DNA of 64,000 nucleotides from Phoronis australis (GCA_002633005.1 NMRA01000280.1:54000-117999); one strand, 5' to 3'; numbered from the stretch's first letter, positions 1 to 10,689 are shown. Numbers and translations are program-made. Notes: generated by a model from the letters alone, not told the origin.

Positions 1-189
1 GCGCTTCCCGCCACTTGGTTTTGCGTTGAGCTTACTGTGCGAATCTGTTCTATTCTACTTTTGTTTTGTGCTATTTTTCACCAATTGTCGCCACCACTTT
101 CCATCGGCGAGTATTCTGCGGCAAGATAGGTTAGTAGAGAACTCAACTGCGTTGGATTTAGGGATTGTTTAGTGTGTTGTAAGCTGAAA

Positions 190-501
190 ATGGCTGGAGT
201 CGGTGACCCGTATCACAGTGACAGTAGTGTGAGTGACGGAGACCTTGTTCACAGCAGTGGTGACGAGGAATTTTTTCACGGACATTCAGTGGGTGGGTAC
301 ATGTTTGAGCCCGAGTACAACGAGGCAGAGTACACACAGGCACAGGCAGCTGTTGAGAGAAACGAGGCGGCTACTGAAGACAGACGTGGTGACACATCTT
401 GGTGCAAATGCACTGTGTGCGTTGTTATGCCTACCTCAATTGAATGCTTGTGCTGTTCCGAGTTCCACATCAATTATCTTTTTGGTCTCTTCCTCCATTA
501 G
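190..501 (+). CDS. P2X7 C-terminal (ballast)-type cysteine domain ORF carried by Kolobok-like copy 1
   Basis: The protein from ATG 190 has an acidic, Ser-rich start (residues 1-30), then GYMFEPEY (36-43), then a compact cysteine cluster: W71, C72, C74, C77, MPT (80-82), C86, C88, C89, E91. The order 'Y-x-F-E-P ... W-C-x-C-x-x-C ... MPT ... E-C-x-C-C-x-E' is the signature of the zinc-binding ballast domain at the C-terminus of vertebrate P2X7 receptors, also found in many invertebrate proteins that are not channels. No P2X transmembrane or ATP-binding part is present. After residue 92 the frame runs into reverse-strand transposase sequence, so the C-terminus is lost at a deletion junction. An in-frame ATG at 172 would add six residues; 190 is preferred because it begins the acidic, Ser-rich stretch. 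Function in the transposon is unknown; DNA, RNA or protein binding is a guess. Confidence 0.7.
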   Translation: MAGVGDPYHSDSSVSDGDLVHSSGDEEFFHGHSVGGYMFEPEYNEAEYTQAQAAVERNEAATEDRRGDTSWCKCTVCVVMPTSIECLCCSEFHINYLFGLFLH

Positions 502-1531
502 AGTGTATGTGGTATACTTGGCGGACCGCCCTGGTGAGTCAGACAAGTTCTCCTTCTCCATGAATTCCGCCACCAACTCGAGATGTTGTGACATGTATGC
601 GTCATTGACAACTGGTATTAAATAGGAATTCTGAATGTTGTTGAATGTTGTTTTCGAAAAAAAACTTGACTTTTCCAAAGTCCATCATTGTCTTCACCGA
701 CTGAAACGTGTTTCCAGTGAAGAGCACACCACTGGACATGGTTAAGTGGACCTCCGGCATACCACGGACAGAGGAACAACTGTCCCACTTGCCAGAGTGT
801 CCCGTGACACACTCCCACTGGATGGTGACCTGAGCACCCAAACTGCTTACATTGTGTCGTGTGACTCCCTCGCCACACACCTGGCACCTTCTAAATAGCT
901 CCAACACTTTAGACAAGTCCACAATAAACTTATCAAAGTTTGGCTCACCGATCTGTTCACTGGACGACGAACTGTCCTCTTCACTGGGTGTCGAACTGGG
1001 CCTGTAATCACTCCCACTACTCAATATCGCTGCAGGGCTGCTTAGAGGCTCTGGGCTGGAGAAAACAGCACAGGGCGAATCACTACTGGTTCCAGGAATT
1101 GCACGCTCTGGGGTACGTTCGGAGGCACGGGTGACAGTAGATGAAGTGCCTCCACTGGCTCCAGTCACTGTACTGGCCACAGCTCGCGAGGCTTCTCGCT
1201 TCAAAAACGCACTTCTCGGGGGTGGCGACGGGGCACTGCCGGGAATCAACACAGACGGAATGGCATCCTTCTTCAAGCGTTGTTTCGCGGGGACCTTCAT
1301 CAGTTCAGCGTACAAATCCCTTTCGTAATCGGACGGCAGAAAGTGCTTGCCACACACACGGTAATTCTCCACTGCTTTGTACGTTGCGTGGACGGGTAAC
1401 GCTGCGTTCTTCACACGAACGAGCCAAGTACGGCGAAGTGTGTCATCCATCGGAAAGCGATGCAAAGGCACTCCCAAAGCGCGCGTGAGCCGATAATTAC
1501 TACATCCCGGTACGCAGCAACAGTGTGGCAT
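436..1531 (-). pseudogene. THAP-domain Kolobok-type transposase, frameshifted and C-terminally deleted (copy 1)
   Basis: Reading leftwards from ATG 1531, residues 1-95 form a THAP zinc finger: C5/C6 and C10, W36, C60-x2-H63, and an AVPTIF-like box DAIPSVLIP. A low-complexity Ser/Pro linker follows, then CQVCGEG, W-E-C, GHSGKW, the conserved cysteine/GHxGxW block of Kolobok-type proteins. The frame is then lost in a T8 run (minus sense; 655-662 plus). The shifted frame (678 to 436) continues the family pattern with YLIPVVNDAY and DSPGRSAKYTTYTLM. Sequence ends at the junction with the P2X7-type ORF, so the remaining catalytic half is missing. Known: THAP fingers bind specific DNA, here probably the element ends. 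It cannot make a complete transposase as it stands; the frameshift itself could be a homopolymer sequencing error. Confidence 0.8.
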
Positions 1532-1800
1532 GTTGACTGACTAGTAAATGAAAGCGAACGACGACGGAACTTAACACAACCGAGGTAGAACAATGACTGA
1601 CTCGGCAGCTCTCACAGTCAGACTATGTGAAAAGAAATTGGCGGGAAGCGCTTGCCTCCTAAAACGTCACTTCCGGAAAAGCGGACGAATAATTAATAAA
1701 ATTACGAAAAGCTGTAATTAAGTGAAAAATATGTCTAGGATAACCAACCAACCTTATTTTAGCTCAAAATGACATGGAAAAAGGTTGCCTTCGCCTTTAA

Positions 1801-2557
1801 TGTGTATAATTCGTCTGCGATCTCGGCTCTCAAAAGTTCATAATACAACTTGACTTAACTGCGGTGTAGTGTTGACTAGTGGAACGATGCCGTTCTTGGG
1901 GTACCGACCATTAAAGGGCCCTGACCGGACTGTGTTGCCTTACCTTGGTGAAAGGTGTATACTAAACATCCAGCAATCGTTGCACCGATGTGGGTAAAAA
2001 CTGATCAAATAAAATCTCTGACACAAAATTAGTGTCATTAGAAATTACACTCTTCCTTGAGTAAACTAAATTACTTACTGGTGTTCTGCTGTTCACTCTG
2101 CTGCTAAAATTTGGGTGCGCTCTTTAAGGTCGGCTTTTGGCGCCGTCACCTGTTGCCTTATTGGCCAGTTCCGTTCCCCAAGTTGTTCTTCTTCCAAGTA
2201 TAACAAGCGATCAAACTCTTCTTCGAAATTGTGTACATGTCACAACAAATTATTGGAGCTGATTTCATTTCCTTACACATTTTTAGTATTTTAATACCAG
2301 GAAACCGAATTTCATAAAAAAATTTGCTCCTGCGAAGCTGTCATCATCTCCGGACAAAATTTGTTGCAAAATTTTAGAAATAGCGTGTATTGAGCGTACT
2401 GTTTTCTTTGTTACAAAAGGCTGAGAATTATGAAATAAAATAATGTTTACAAGACTGTTGTTCACTTAAACGGCTCCAGCGGGCAAGGTGAGTGTCGGTT
2501 GACACCCAGATAATTGCACGCTCCCCTGCCGGTTTATAGCTCTACATGTTGGCGGGG
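1801..2557. other. Spacer between two Kolobok-like copies, no gene seen
   Basis: This stretch lies between the TTAA ending copy 1 and the TTAA beginning copy 2. Only short open frames occur, none with a recognisable domain. The direct adjacency of two related elements suggests a preferred insertion neighbourhood or a larger composite, but no extra terminal repeats are visible inside. Confidence 0.5.
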
Positions 2558-2561
2558 TTAA

Positions 2562-3895
2562 AGTCGAAGGCAACCTTTTTTCATGTCATTTTTAGCAAAA
2601 ATAAGGTTCGTTGATTATACCAGACATATTTTTCACTTATGTACTGCTTTTCGTAATTCAATTAATTGCTCGTCGTCTACTCCGGAAGTGACGTTTTTGG
2701 GAGGCAAGAATTTCGCGCCAATTTCTTTTCATGTAGTCTGACTGTGAGAGCAGTCGAGTCAGTCATTGTTCTACCTCGGTTGTGATAAGTTCGGTGGTCG
2801 TTTGCTTTTGCTTACCAGTCAGTCAACATGCCACGCTCTTGCTGCGTACTGGGGTGTACTCATTATCGTCTCACGTACGAGAGGAAGAACTGTCCCACTT
2901 GCCCGTGTGTCCCGCGACACACTCCCACTGGAGGGTGATCTGAGCACCCAAACTGCTTACATCCCGCCGTTTGACTCCCTCGCCACACACCTGGCACCTT
3001 CCAAATAGCTCCAATACAAGTCCACAATAAATCAAACTTAGGCTCATCGATCTATTCATTGTATGGCGAACTGTCCTCTTCACTGGGTGTCGAACTGGGC
3101 CTGTACACACTCCCACTACTCAACATCGCTGCAGGGCTGCTTACAGGCTCTGGGCTAGAGACAAAAGCACAGGGCAAATCACTGCTAGTTCCTGGAATTG
3201 CACGCAGTGGGGTACGTTCGGAGGCACGGGTGACGGAAGATGAAGCGCCTCCAGTCACTGTATATAGTGGCTACAGCTCGCGGGGCTTCTCGCTTCAAAA
3301 ACGCACTTCTCGGGGTTGGCGACGGGGCCCTACCGGGAATCAACAGCGACGGTATGGTACCCTTCTTCAGGCGTTGTTTCGCAGGGATCTTCATCACTGA
3401 ATTCAGCGTACATATCTCTGTCATAATCCGACGGAAGAAAATGCTTGCCACACACTCGGTAACCCTCCACTGGTTTGTACGTTGCGTGGACGGGTAGCGC
3501 TGCGTTCTTCACATGAACGAGCTAGCCAAGTACGGTGAAGTGTGTCATCCTTCGGAAAGCGACGCAAGGTACCCAAAGCGCGTGTGAGACGATAATGAGT
3601 ACATCCGGCACTTAGCAACAACGTGGCATGTTGACTGACTTGTAAGCAAAAGGAAACGACGACCGAACTTATCACAACCGAGGTAGAACAATGGCTGACT
3701 CGACAGCTCTCACAGTCAGACTATAATGAAAAGAAATTGGCGCGAAACTCTTGGCTCCCAAAACGTCACTTCCGGAGTAGAGGGCGAGAATTTAATCAAA
3801 TTACGAAAAGCTGTAATTAAGAGAAAAATGTGTCTGGGATAATCAACGAACCTTATTTTTGCTAAAAGTGACACGAAAAAAGGTTGCCTTCGCCT
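2562..3895. mobile_element. Kolobok-like DNA transposon, copy 2, with long terminal inverted repeats
   Basis: Exact ends can be set: TTAA (2558-2561) then AGTCGAAGGCAACC on the left, and GGTTGCCTTCGCCT then TTAA (3896-3899) on the right. The terminal inverted repeats run for about 320 bases (2562-2880 against 3575-3895) and agree at roughly nine positions in ten by eye, with small indels. Both arms contain the THAP start region, so the left arm is an inverted copy of the right arm. Total length is 1334 bp, too short for a full transposase. The sequence is clearly related to copy 1 (same right-end 320 bases and THAP gene) but diverged from it. Confidence 0.85.
2871..3629 (-). pseudogene. THAP transposase remnant of Kolobok-like copy 2
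   Basis: The start codon corresponding to copy 1 is at 3629, but the reading meets a stop after five codons. Pieces of the same protein then appear in several frames: GCTHYRLTRALG and TWLA (THAP), YRVCGKHFLPSDYDRD (C-x2-H half), the Ser/Pro linker, and CQVCGEG ... WECVAGHTGKWDS. The order matches copy 1, so this is a decayed copy with several indels. It ends at WDSSSSRT, where the inverted left arm begins. No functional product is expected. Confidence 0.85.
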
Positions 3896-3899
3896 TTAA

Positions 3900-4351
3900 A
3901 GTTTCGCAATGAGGTGATGAACAAAACTACCCGGGCTATGTTCAGAGTCTAACGGAGCTCAACACACACTGCTACTGGTACCTAGTTGGGTTTTGAAGAT
4001 AGTCTTCATGCAGCTTGCTGGCTGGTTAGGCCCCGCGATAAATCAAAGTCACAGGAAAGAAAAACGAAAAACGTTGTGAGTATGCACATGTTGATCTGTC
4101 GACTGGACTACGTATTTGCACGGGTAGTGACCTACATCTCTTTTTGCTGTACAGCCTCAGTGACGTCACGAAAAAACAGCGCTTGCAGTGGGGCTTTACG
4201 GAACTAATAAATTTTTACTTTTCAAAGTAAAAAAGAAAAATACTGTGCACTATTTAGGAATGTGTGGATGCCAGTAACCAACCTTTATACTTTCAAAATT
4301 CATATTAAAATGCTGAAACACTGTAGTTCAGGCCTTTCTTAAAGGGATGAG
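3900..4351. other. Upstream region of the 202-residue membrane protein gene
   Basis: Some 450 bases separate the right TTAA of Kolobok copy 2 from the start codon at 4352. I see no gene and no clear TATA box. A short upstream ORF (ATG 4347, stop ending 4367) overlaps the proposed start codon in another frame. The transposon lies close enough to sit in or next to the promoter. Confidence 0.4.
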
Positions 4352-7300
4352 ATGGTCCTTTTTGTAGCTTTGTTGTTCGCGGTGCACCAAGTGAGCGCAT
4401 GTCAGTGGTTTGCATTGCTCAGTGTTCGATTCTTGTATTGATCGAGTGTTTCACTCGTTTCAGCTGTTCCAAAAATATGATGATCAGACCTTTAGTGAAG
4501 TATCTTTCATCAGTGAGCTGGGGCAATCAGTGTTCCTGGCAGACCATGTGTTGGCTATGGTGAAGGCAATTGCACAACAGGACCGTCAATCTCTAAAACC
4601 ATGGATGAATAGCACAGTGTGGCGTCAGAAATTGGATGCAGTGCAAGATAAAATAAGAATCGTGTTTAATGACAATGAACAGTAAGTAGCTTGCGATGCC
4701 AGAATTATCTGGTAGAGAAATTGGGGTGTTCTTGAGTAAATGAACAAGGCATTCTTGAAGATCAACTATTAAATCTAGCTCTATTGTCTTAAAATGGTGA
4801 CAGTTTCATACTTTATCTATTAAGCTGATTCAACATCAATTAAAATTTTGGAGCTCAACCTACACTGATTTAAATGCCAATTGAGGAATGTTAGTTCTTA
4901 TTTTGTGTATAGCTTTTCTAGAAGTCACGACCATCTCCGTGTCAAATTTTGAGAACATTATGCAATTTATCTGAAAGAGGGCACTTGTTATCATTTTTTT
5001 CCTGGAAATTTCCAAAGGTGCTCTTTCGCAAACCTCTGTTATAAAATATCAATATTTTTGGTATGTTTTTAAGGTGGAGGAAGAAGTGTACATTCTGTGC
5101 GTTCTTAAAAGTGCCAATGATTGTGTACGGTTCCCAACATTATGTTGACACGTGGTTAGTCACCATAATTATAGCGCCATTACAACGGTTCATAGCTAGA
5201 GGACTGTCAAAATATAAGTTGGTCATTCGTCAACAGAAGTGTTGTCGAACTTCTGTTGTAGTACCCACGCTGTCGACAAAGTAAAAGCCTGTGGCTCTGT
5301 GAAGGCGCTTTGGCAGCAATTTAGGATTCTGGAAGCACCACAAATTCACACTACTTTTTTTCTAAAAAACACAGTAATTTCATCTGAACAGACGTTTCTG
5401 AAAGAGCACCCAGGGGGGAAATCCTTGGCACATGAACTTTGTCTTGTGCTAGCAGGTAGAATGTAAACAATCCCATGCGCTGCTCAAGTCTCGTTTCAGA
5501 GAGAATTCAGAATTCATGAGGTCTTAAGAAAGACCTATTGCACATTTGATGGACCCAGTGATTGTCAAGGAATAGCTTTTTGTCTACTCTAGATATATCT
5601 TTCTTGCAGTTCTCATTCATGATAGGCCTGTTCTGGATTCAACTCTCCTCTTCCACGGAGGTTGAAAAAAATGCATTACATGGCTTAATTAAAAATGGAA
5701 GAACGTTAAATTGTGCATCAAAATTTTATATTTTCGTTTTTGCATATTTGTTGCTTTCAGCATTGCAACAATTACTGTAAATGCAATAATAAAAGTTTGT
5801 TTGGATGACAATGATGAATTACAGTAACTAAGATATGAAATAGTGGCTAGTACAGGTAAAGAACCAAGACTAGTGTGTGACTCGTGTTGCATTATGGGTA
5901 ATTACCTCATAGTAGGAACGGTGCTGTGCTATTTCAGGACAGGCCCAGTGAGGTGGAAACAGGTTCTAGAGATTCACTCTCTGAGCAACTCCCAGCGTAG
6001 TTAAAAGCCGTTGCTGTTGTTAATTTCTAGGACGTATTGACCTTTAGAATCACTGTGTCAAAGACCAATGTTGGTTTCACAAATCGTTTTTTGTGTATTA
6101 TTTTGTCTTTCTCAGTTCACCTTGCAAGAAATATGTGTGGGGTCATCTGTTTATTCTGGCATAAATGACATTGACATTCTAGGTCTCTGGACAGCGTCTA
6201 TCGGTATGTAGAATCAAGCTTGCCTGTGATCCGTTGGAAAATGCTGAACAGTGTGACGGTAGCACTTTCTGCTGCGGCCAGACATGTAGATGTGTTTGTC
6301 ATTGACGATGTCCTCAAGCCTTTGGATGACTTAATTCAGGGTAGGTAAATTCTTGCTGTTGTTGCTTTTTAGTTTACGGATGATTAAAGCATTGTTAATG
6401 TGTTGATAGTTACATGTATAATGGCTCACTGAAGGCAAAACTGCCAGGTGAGATATAAGCCCAAAGTGATCCAGCCGTCATCTTATGCAGTTTTTACGTC
6501 GAGGTACCATAATCAAAACAATGACAGGTCATCACAATTCAAATACATATCCCAGGACCCTATCAGTGTGGCATATATGCACGCAGATGGAATTGTCTCT
6601 TGTGCATTGGCATGTCTTAATTTTGGTCTTTTTTCCCTTCTTAGTATGCATCAATCATTTTGTGAGGTCAGTTGCGAAGGCTATTTGAGTTTGGGAGCTT
6701 TGCTTTCCCAAAGATCTAAACTCCACAATTCAGGGTAGTTATGGCGCCAGTGGGAAAGCAACATCAGTCACATTCTGGGATCTGTTTCATGGAAAGCGAC
6801 TTACGTGGAAAATTTGGTCTCATGCTTCCACGTTGCCATAGTTACTGACTAAAGGTTTAGCCATGTAAGGATTAGCACGTCACAGCTTAGTAGGAAATTA
6901 AATTAGTATACAAATTATCTCTGTCAGTAACTTCTACCAGTTATAAGTATATTCTTGAATACTTTTTATGCGCCCACATATTTATATGTGGACGCATTAT
7001 TGCGTCATGTCCGTCTGTCCGCCGTCCGACGTCCGCTGCTCTATCTCCAAAACCCACAACGTACGTTCATGAAATTTTGCACATGCGTTTCTATCATGGA
7101 TGGGAAGGCATGAGCGAACTTTCGGACGGATCCGACTCTCGGTGTGCCCCCTAGCGGCAACTCTAGTATTTTACGCTTCCCCTCTATATCTTCAAAGGTC
7201 CTCAACGTATTGTCATAAAATTTGGCATATAGGCATCTATTAGTGAGATGACGCTATCCTCCTGTTTTCGGGTGGGATTCGAATAAATTGCGCCACCTAG

Positions 7301-9952
7301 GGGCCATTTTTGCTGTTTTCGAGTCTGTTTTTGGCGTCCACCCCTCTATAAACCAAACTGCTCTGAGGATGATTGTGGAAATTGGCATGTATGTTTTTAC
7401 TATGAAGAGGACGGCTGACTATGATTTTATGAAGATTTGGACTATTGTGGCGCCTAATAGTGGCAGTTTTTTTTTCGCTCGCCATAGCTGTGTCTCCTAA
7501 ACCGTTGGCAAGATCTTTACTAAATTTTGGAATTGTATATGATGTTGACAATGGATGATGACGACTTTTCGAGGCATCTGATTACCGGTGTGCCCCTTTT
7601 GGCAATTTAATTTTTTTACGTTTACCTCTATCTTCAAAGGTCCTCAACATATTTTCATAAAATTTGTCATGTAGGCATCTGTTAGTGAGGTGACGCTATC
7701 CTCCTGTTTTTGGATGGATTTGACGTAGTTTGCGCCACCTAGTGGCCATTTTTACTGTTTTTAGTCTGTTTTTTTGGCATCCACCTCTCTATCAACCAAA
7801 CCACTGTAAGGATGGTTTTAGAAATTGGCATGTATGCTGACGATGATTTTCCAACGACTTCGACTACTGTGGAGTCTCTTAGTGCCAGTTTTGTTTTTTT
7901 GTGCTCATGGCTGTGTCTCCTAAACCGTTTGCAGTATCTTTGCTAAATTTAGAAAGAGTGTCTTAATGATGTTTACAATGGATGACAACAACTTTCGGAC
8001 GGATATGACTACCAGTGTTTCCCCTAGTGGCAATTTTCATTTTTAGGCTTACCTTTGTATCTTCGAAGGTCCTCAACGGATTATCAGGAAGTTTGGAATA
8101 TAGGAATTTTATTGCTGAGATGATGCTATCCTCCCGCTTTTAGATGCAATCGGCGTACTTTGCACCACCTAGTGGCCATTTTTCCTGTTTTCGAGTCTTG
8201 TTTTTTGGTGTCCACCCCTCGATCAACCAAACCATTCTGAGGATGATTTTGAAAATTGGCTTATATGTTCTCAGTGTCAAAAAGACAGTTGACGATAACG
8301 AATTCGACTACTGTGGTGCCTCCTAGTGTTAGTTTTTGTGTTTATCATTCATAGCTGCATCTCCTAAACTCACTGCAGGATATTTATTAAATTTAGTAAT
8401 TGTATTTTTATGAAGCTAACAACAGACGACGACGTCTGTCAGGCGGATCCAATGAACACTTTGCCACATGGTGGCAATTTTATTTTTTCTGTTTCCTTTG
8501 TTTCTCTGAAGTTCCTTCGCAGATTTTTACGAAATTTGATAAATAGCTTTCTATTAAAGAGGCGATGGCATGTTCCCATTTGCAGATGGATTGGACGTTT
8601 GTTCGCCATCAAGTGACTATTTCTATGAAACAAATAAACAACCCTAGAAGCGCTCCGTTTGCGTTCATGGACGCATTTAAACGCTCTCCGTTGCTCTTGT
8701 TACGTTTGTTAAAGTAAATTTTAATTATTTTTTAGAAATAGTTATGTGGAACGTGAGGCCAAATTTCTGACTAATTCGTGAGTCACTTTTCATTAACTGA
8801 CCCTAGGATGGGGGTTCGTCCTTATTGTAATCTGTCAACTATTGAGCTCACAATGTGGTGGACAAATTAATTTCTCTACAAAAATAAAGATTGCGACAAT
8901 TTTAATCTATTGTTACCTTTTCTTTGCATTCTGTAGATGCCATTTAAGCAACATTTGCAGCTATGTAATTGGTCTTTGAAAAGTGAAAAATTTGGGAAAT
9001 TGGCAATTTTGTTTGTTTTTGTGCGAAATAAGTGAAGTACTTAGGTTTAATTATTGTGCGACATAATTTTCTTTGGGTACAAGAAAGTTTCATTTGTTCA
9101 TTCTCTGTTGTAGGTATTCGAGAGTGTGAGAAAAAAGGTAAGAACTGAAGATGCTTGTCTTTTTCATAATTTTAAAAATAAGAAAAGAATTCTATGAGAG
9201 TCTGAGTATTATGATTAAGGGATCTCCGTGGGCAAAAATTCAAACGCGATTCAAACTACATATTGTGTTTGTACCCTAATATTCCTTTGTGCTACTTCCC
9301 AAAATATTCGCATCCGTTTGTGTCGCATGAAAATTTCATATCGTTTAAATTTGGTACTTGTTTTAAGTGCTATGTACATGTGCTTAATGATGTTGCACCA
9401 CACAAATACATACGGCTGATAGCATCTCGTGCAACAATTGGCAATTGCCGAACCCTGCCGAAACATTTTAGCATTTTTAACTTAAACCTTTTAACTGTAA
9501 CGTTTTGAATTAATGCTCCTGTGAATCTGATTATGTATACACATTTTTATGGCACAAGTATATAACTTTGACTGTGAAATATTGTTTTGATAATTCATGT
9601 TTCCTTTTGCAAATACCTTCTGTTTAGTACATGTACCTATTCCAGACCAGACCTGGGTTTTCAAATGAAGAAATATCAATCTGACCTTCCCATCAGCCGT
9701 TTGTCCAGCATGTTAATGTTGCTGGCTGTCACCTACGCTTACGACTGCCTCACGTACTCCTCTCTTCTTCGAATTTCTGTAGGTCTCAGTCAGGCAAGCA
9801 TCATCGTTATCTCGACAGTGTGTGGTGCCATAGCTCTGCTCATTATCATCGTTATTGTGATCGTTGTACGCAAGAGATTGAACAAAGTTTCCAGCAGTTT
9901 CTTGAGCGAGGCAGCAGAAAACCCGACCTATGACAAGTATGAACGGTTCTAG
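4352..9952 (+). CDS. Type I single-pass membrane protein, 202 residues, five exons, NPxY tail motif
   Basis: Exons: 4352-4390, 4464-4681, 6183-6340, 9114-9137, 9783-9952 (609 nt including stop). Every junction has GT/AG ends (GTGAGC, GTAAGT, GTAGGT, GTAAGA donors) and the phases 0, 2, 1, 1 all agree. The protein begins with a hydrophobic signal-like segment (VLFVALLFAV). An ectodomain of roughly 140 residues follows, rich in predicted helix, with one N-glycosylation sequon (NST) and a single Cys just before the membrane (IRECEKK). The membrane segment is SIIVISTVCGAIALLIIIVI. A basic stop-transfer (RKR) and a short tail ending ENPTYDKYERF follow. NPxY motifs bind PTB/PID adaptors and act in endocytosis; whether this one works is inference. 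I do not recognise the family. The first exon is the least certain part. A 3' UTR probably runs to near AATAAA at 10628. Confidence 0.6.
4391..9782 (+). other. Introns 1-4 of the 202-residue membrane protein gene
   Basis: Introns are 4391-4463 (73 bp), 4682-6182, 6341-9113 and 9138-9782. Intron 3 holds the diverged tandem repeat described separately. ORFs in intron 2 (such as 5063-5466) and intron 3 have no recognisable domain and no matching splice structure, so I treat them as chance. Confidence 0.5.
6969..8690. repeat. Diverged tandem repeat, units of about 430 bp, starting at a hairpin
   Basis: Landmarks recur with similar spacing: gcgccacctag-type boxes near 7290, 7732 and 8162 (442 and 430 apart), and tctcctaaac boxes near 7493, 7916 and 8350 (423 and 434 apart). 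Each unit also has a 'ctatcttcaaaggtcctcaac'-like stretch followed by 'atagg/atctattagtgag'. The block begins with an imperfect hairpin (ATGCGCCCACATA against TATATGTGGACGCAT, 6969-6996). No coding potential runs through the units. It sits in intron 3 of the membrane-protein gene and could be a non-autonomous transposon with internal tandem units. Confidence 0.65.
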
Positions 9953-10640
9953 GGTAAAGGCTGCTTTTAAACGGCTGTCTGCAGGGAGTTCTGCTTTTTG
10001 AGGACCTTTTTGCCAGTGTGTACCCACATACATACATACGTACGCTCCTACATACCTACGTATACATACGTACCAAATTACGTACATGTATACTTACAAT
10101 GTATATGGCTGTACTTCGGGAGCAAGTTTTGGATATACAGAATTGATTAAACGACCCACGTCGGTTATCTATGCATCTTCAAAATGGCGCCATCCAAGAT
10201 CATTTTCTACAATGTCACGAACGTAAAATCACCCGTCAAGAAATTGGGGAAAAGACGTCAATTCGGTTCGTGAAGCACGATGTGCTGCGATTGAAAGTAT
10301 TAGAGTACCTTTTAACTACTTTTGAGAAGCCTGTGTTGAACGAGCAGCAAACAGGGTTGCGCCGCACATTACACTTGTTTGCGTGACTTTCCTGTTACCC
10401 CCCTTCATTAGTCATTCTTTGCAGTATTTCACACCTGCCGTGTCCCACTGTGGGTGTCGTCAGCTTATACTCTGTGGTGGCACTACTGCGTCATTTTATC
10501 TTCACTTGAGAATGAAACAATATGTTTCGAAATATCGTGTGCCTTCAATTATGTCGCTGGGTCAATTACTTTATCTAATATGTTCAGTTGAGAGTAGAGT
10601 TTTGTTCCAAAGGTATGAACGTAACGGAATAAAGACTGTC
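9953..10640 (+). other. Probable 3' UTR of the membrane protein gene, with a TAC/CATA-rich stretch
   Basis: This is sequence from the stop codon to just past a polyadenylation-type hexamer AATAAA at 10628-10633. A CATA/TACG-rich simple-sequence stretch lies at about 10020-10085. Two short ORFs (10171-10386, 10383-10787) have no recognisable features. Confidence 0.4.
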
Positions 10641-10689
10641 AACAATGAAAAGTGTCATGCGTCTGTATACAATGTTTATGTATATGTAT

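Larger units (their letters stand above)
1..1796. mobile_element. Kolobok-like DNA transposon, copy 1 (left end outside window)
   Basis: The right end is clear: the sequence ends in ...GGTTGCCTTCGCCT followed by TTAA at 1797-1800, the same terminus and target site as copy 2. The left terminus lies before base 1; bases 1-13 (gcgcttcccgcca) match, inverted, a subterminal stretch near 1637-1650. It carries a P2X7-C-type ORF on the plus strand and a THAP transposase on the minus strand, facing each other and abutting near 440-500. TTAA target sites together with a THAP-bearing transposase are known for the Kolobok superfamily; piggyBac also uses TTAA but lacks this transposase. The transposase stops short of its C-terminal half, so the element looks internally deleted and non-autonomous. 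Confidence 0.8.

Noticed and set aside
172-190. Upstream ATG 172 as start of the P2X7-type ORF
   Set aside because: It adds only MCCKLK; the ATG at 190 begins the acidic, Ser-rich stretch.
1-3895. piggyBac origin for the TTAA-flanked elements
   Set aside because: The transposase has an N-terminal THAP finger and GHxGxW/DSPGxSAKY motifs, which fit Kolobok-type and not piggyBac proteins.
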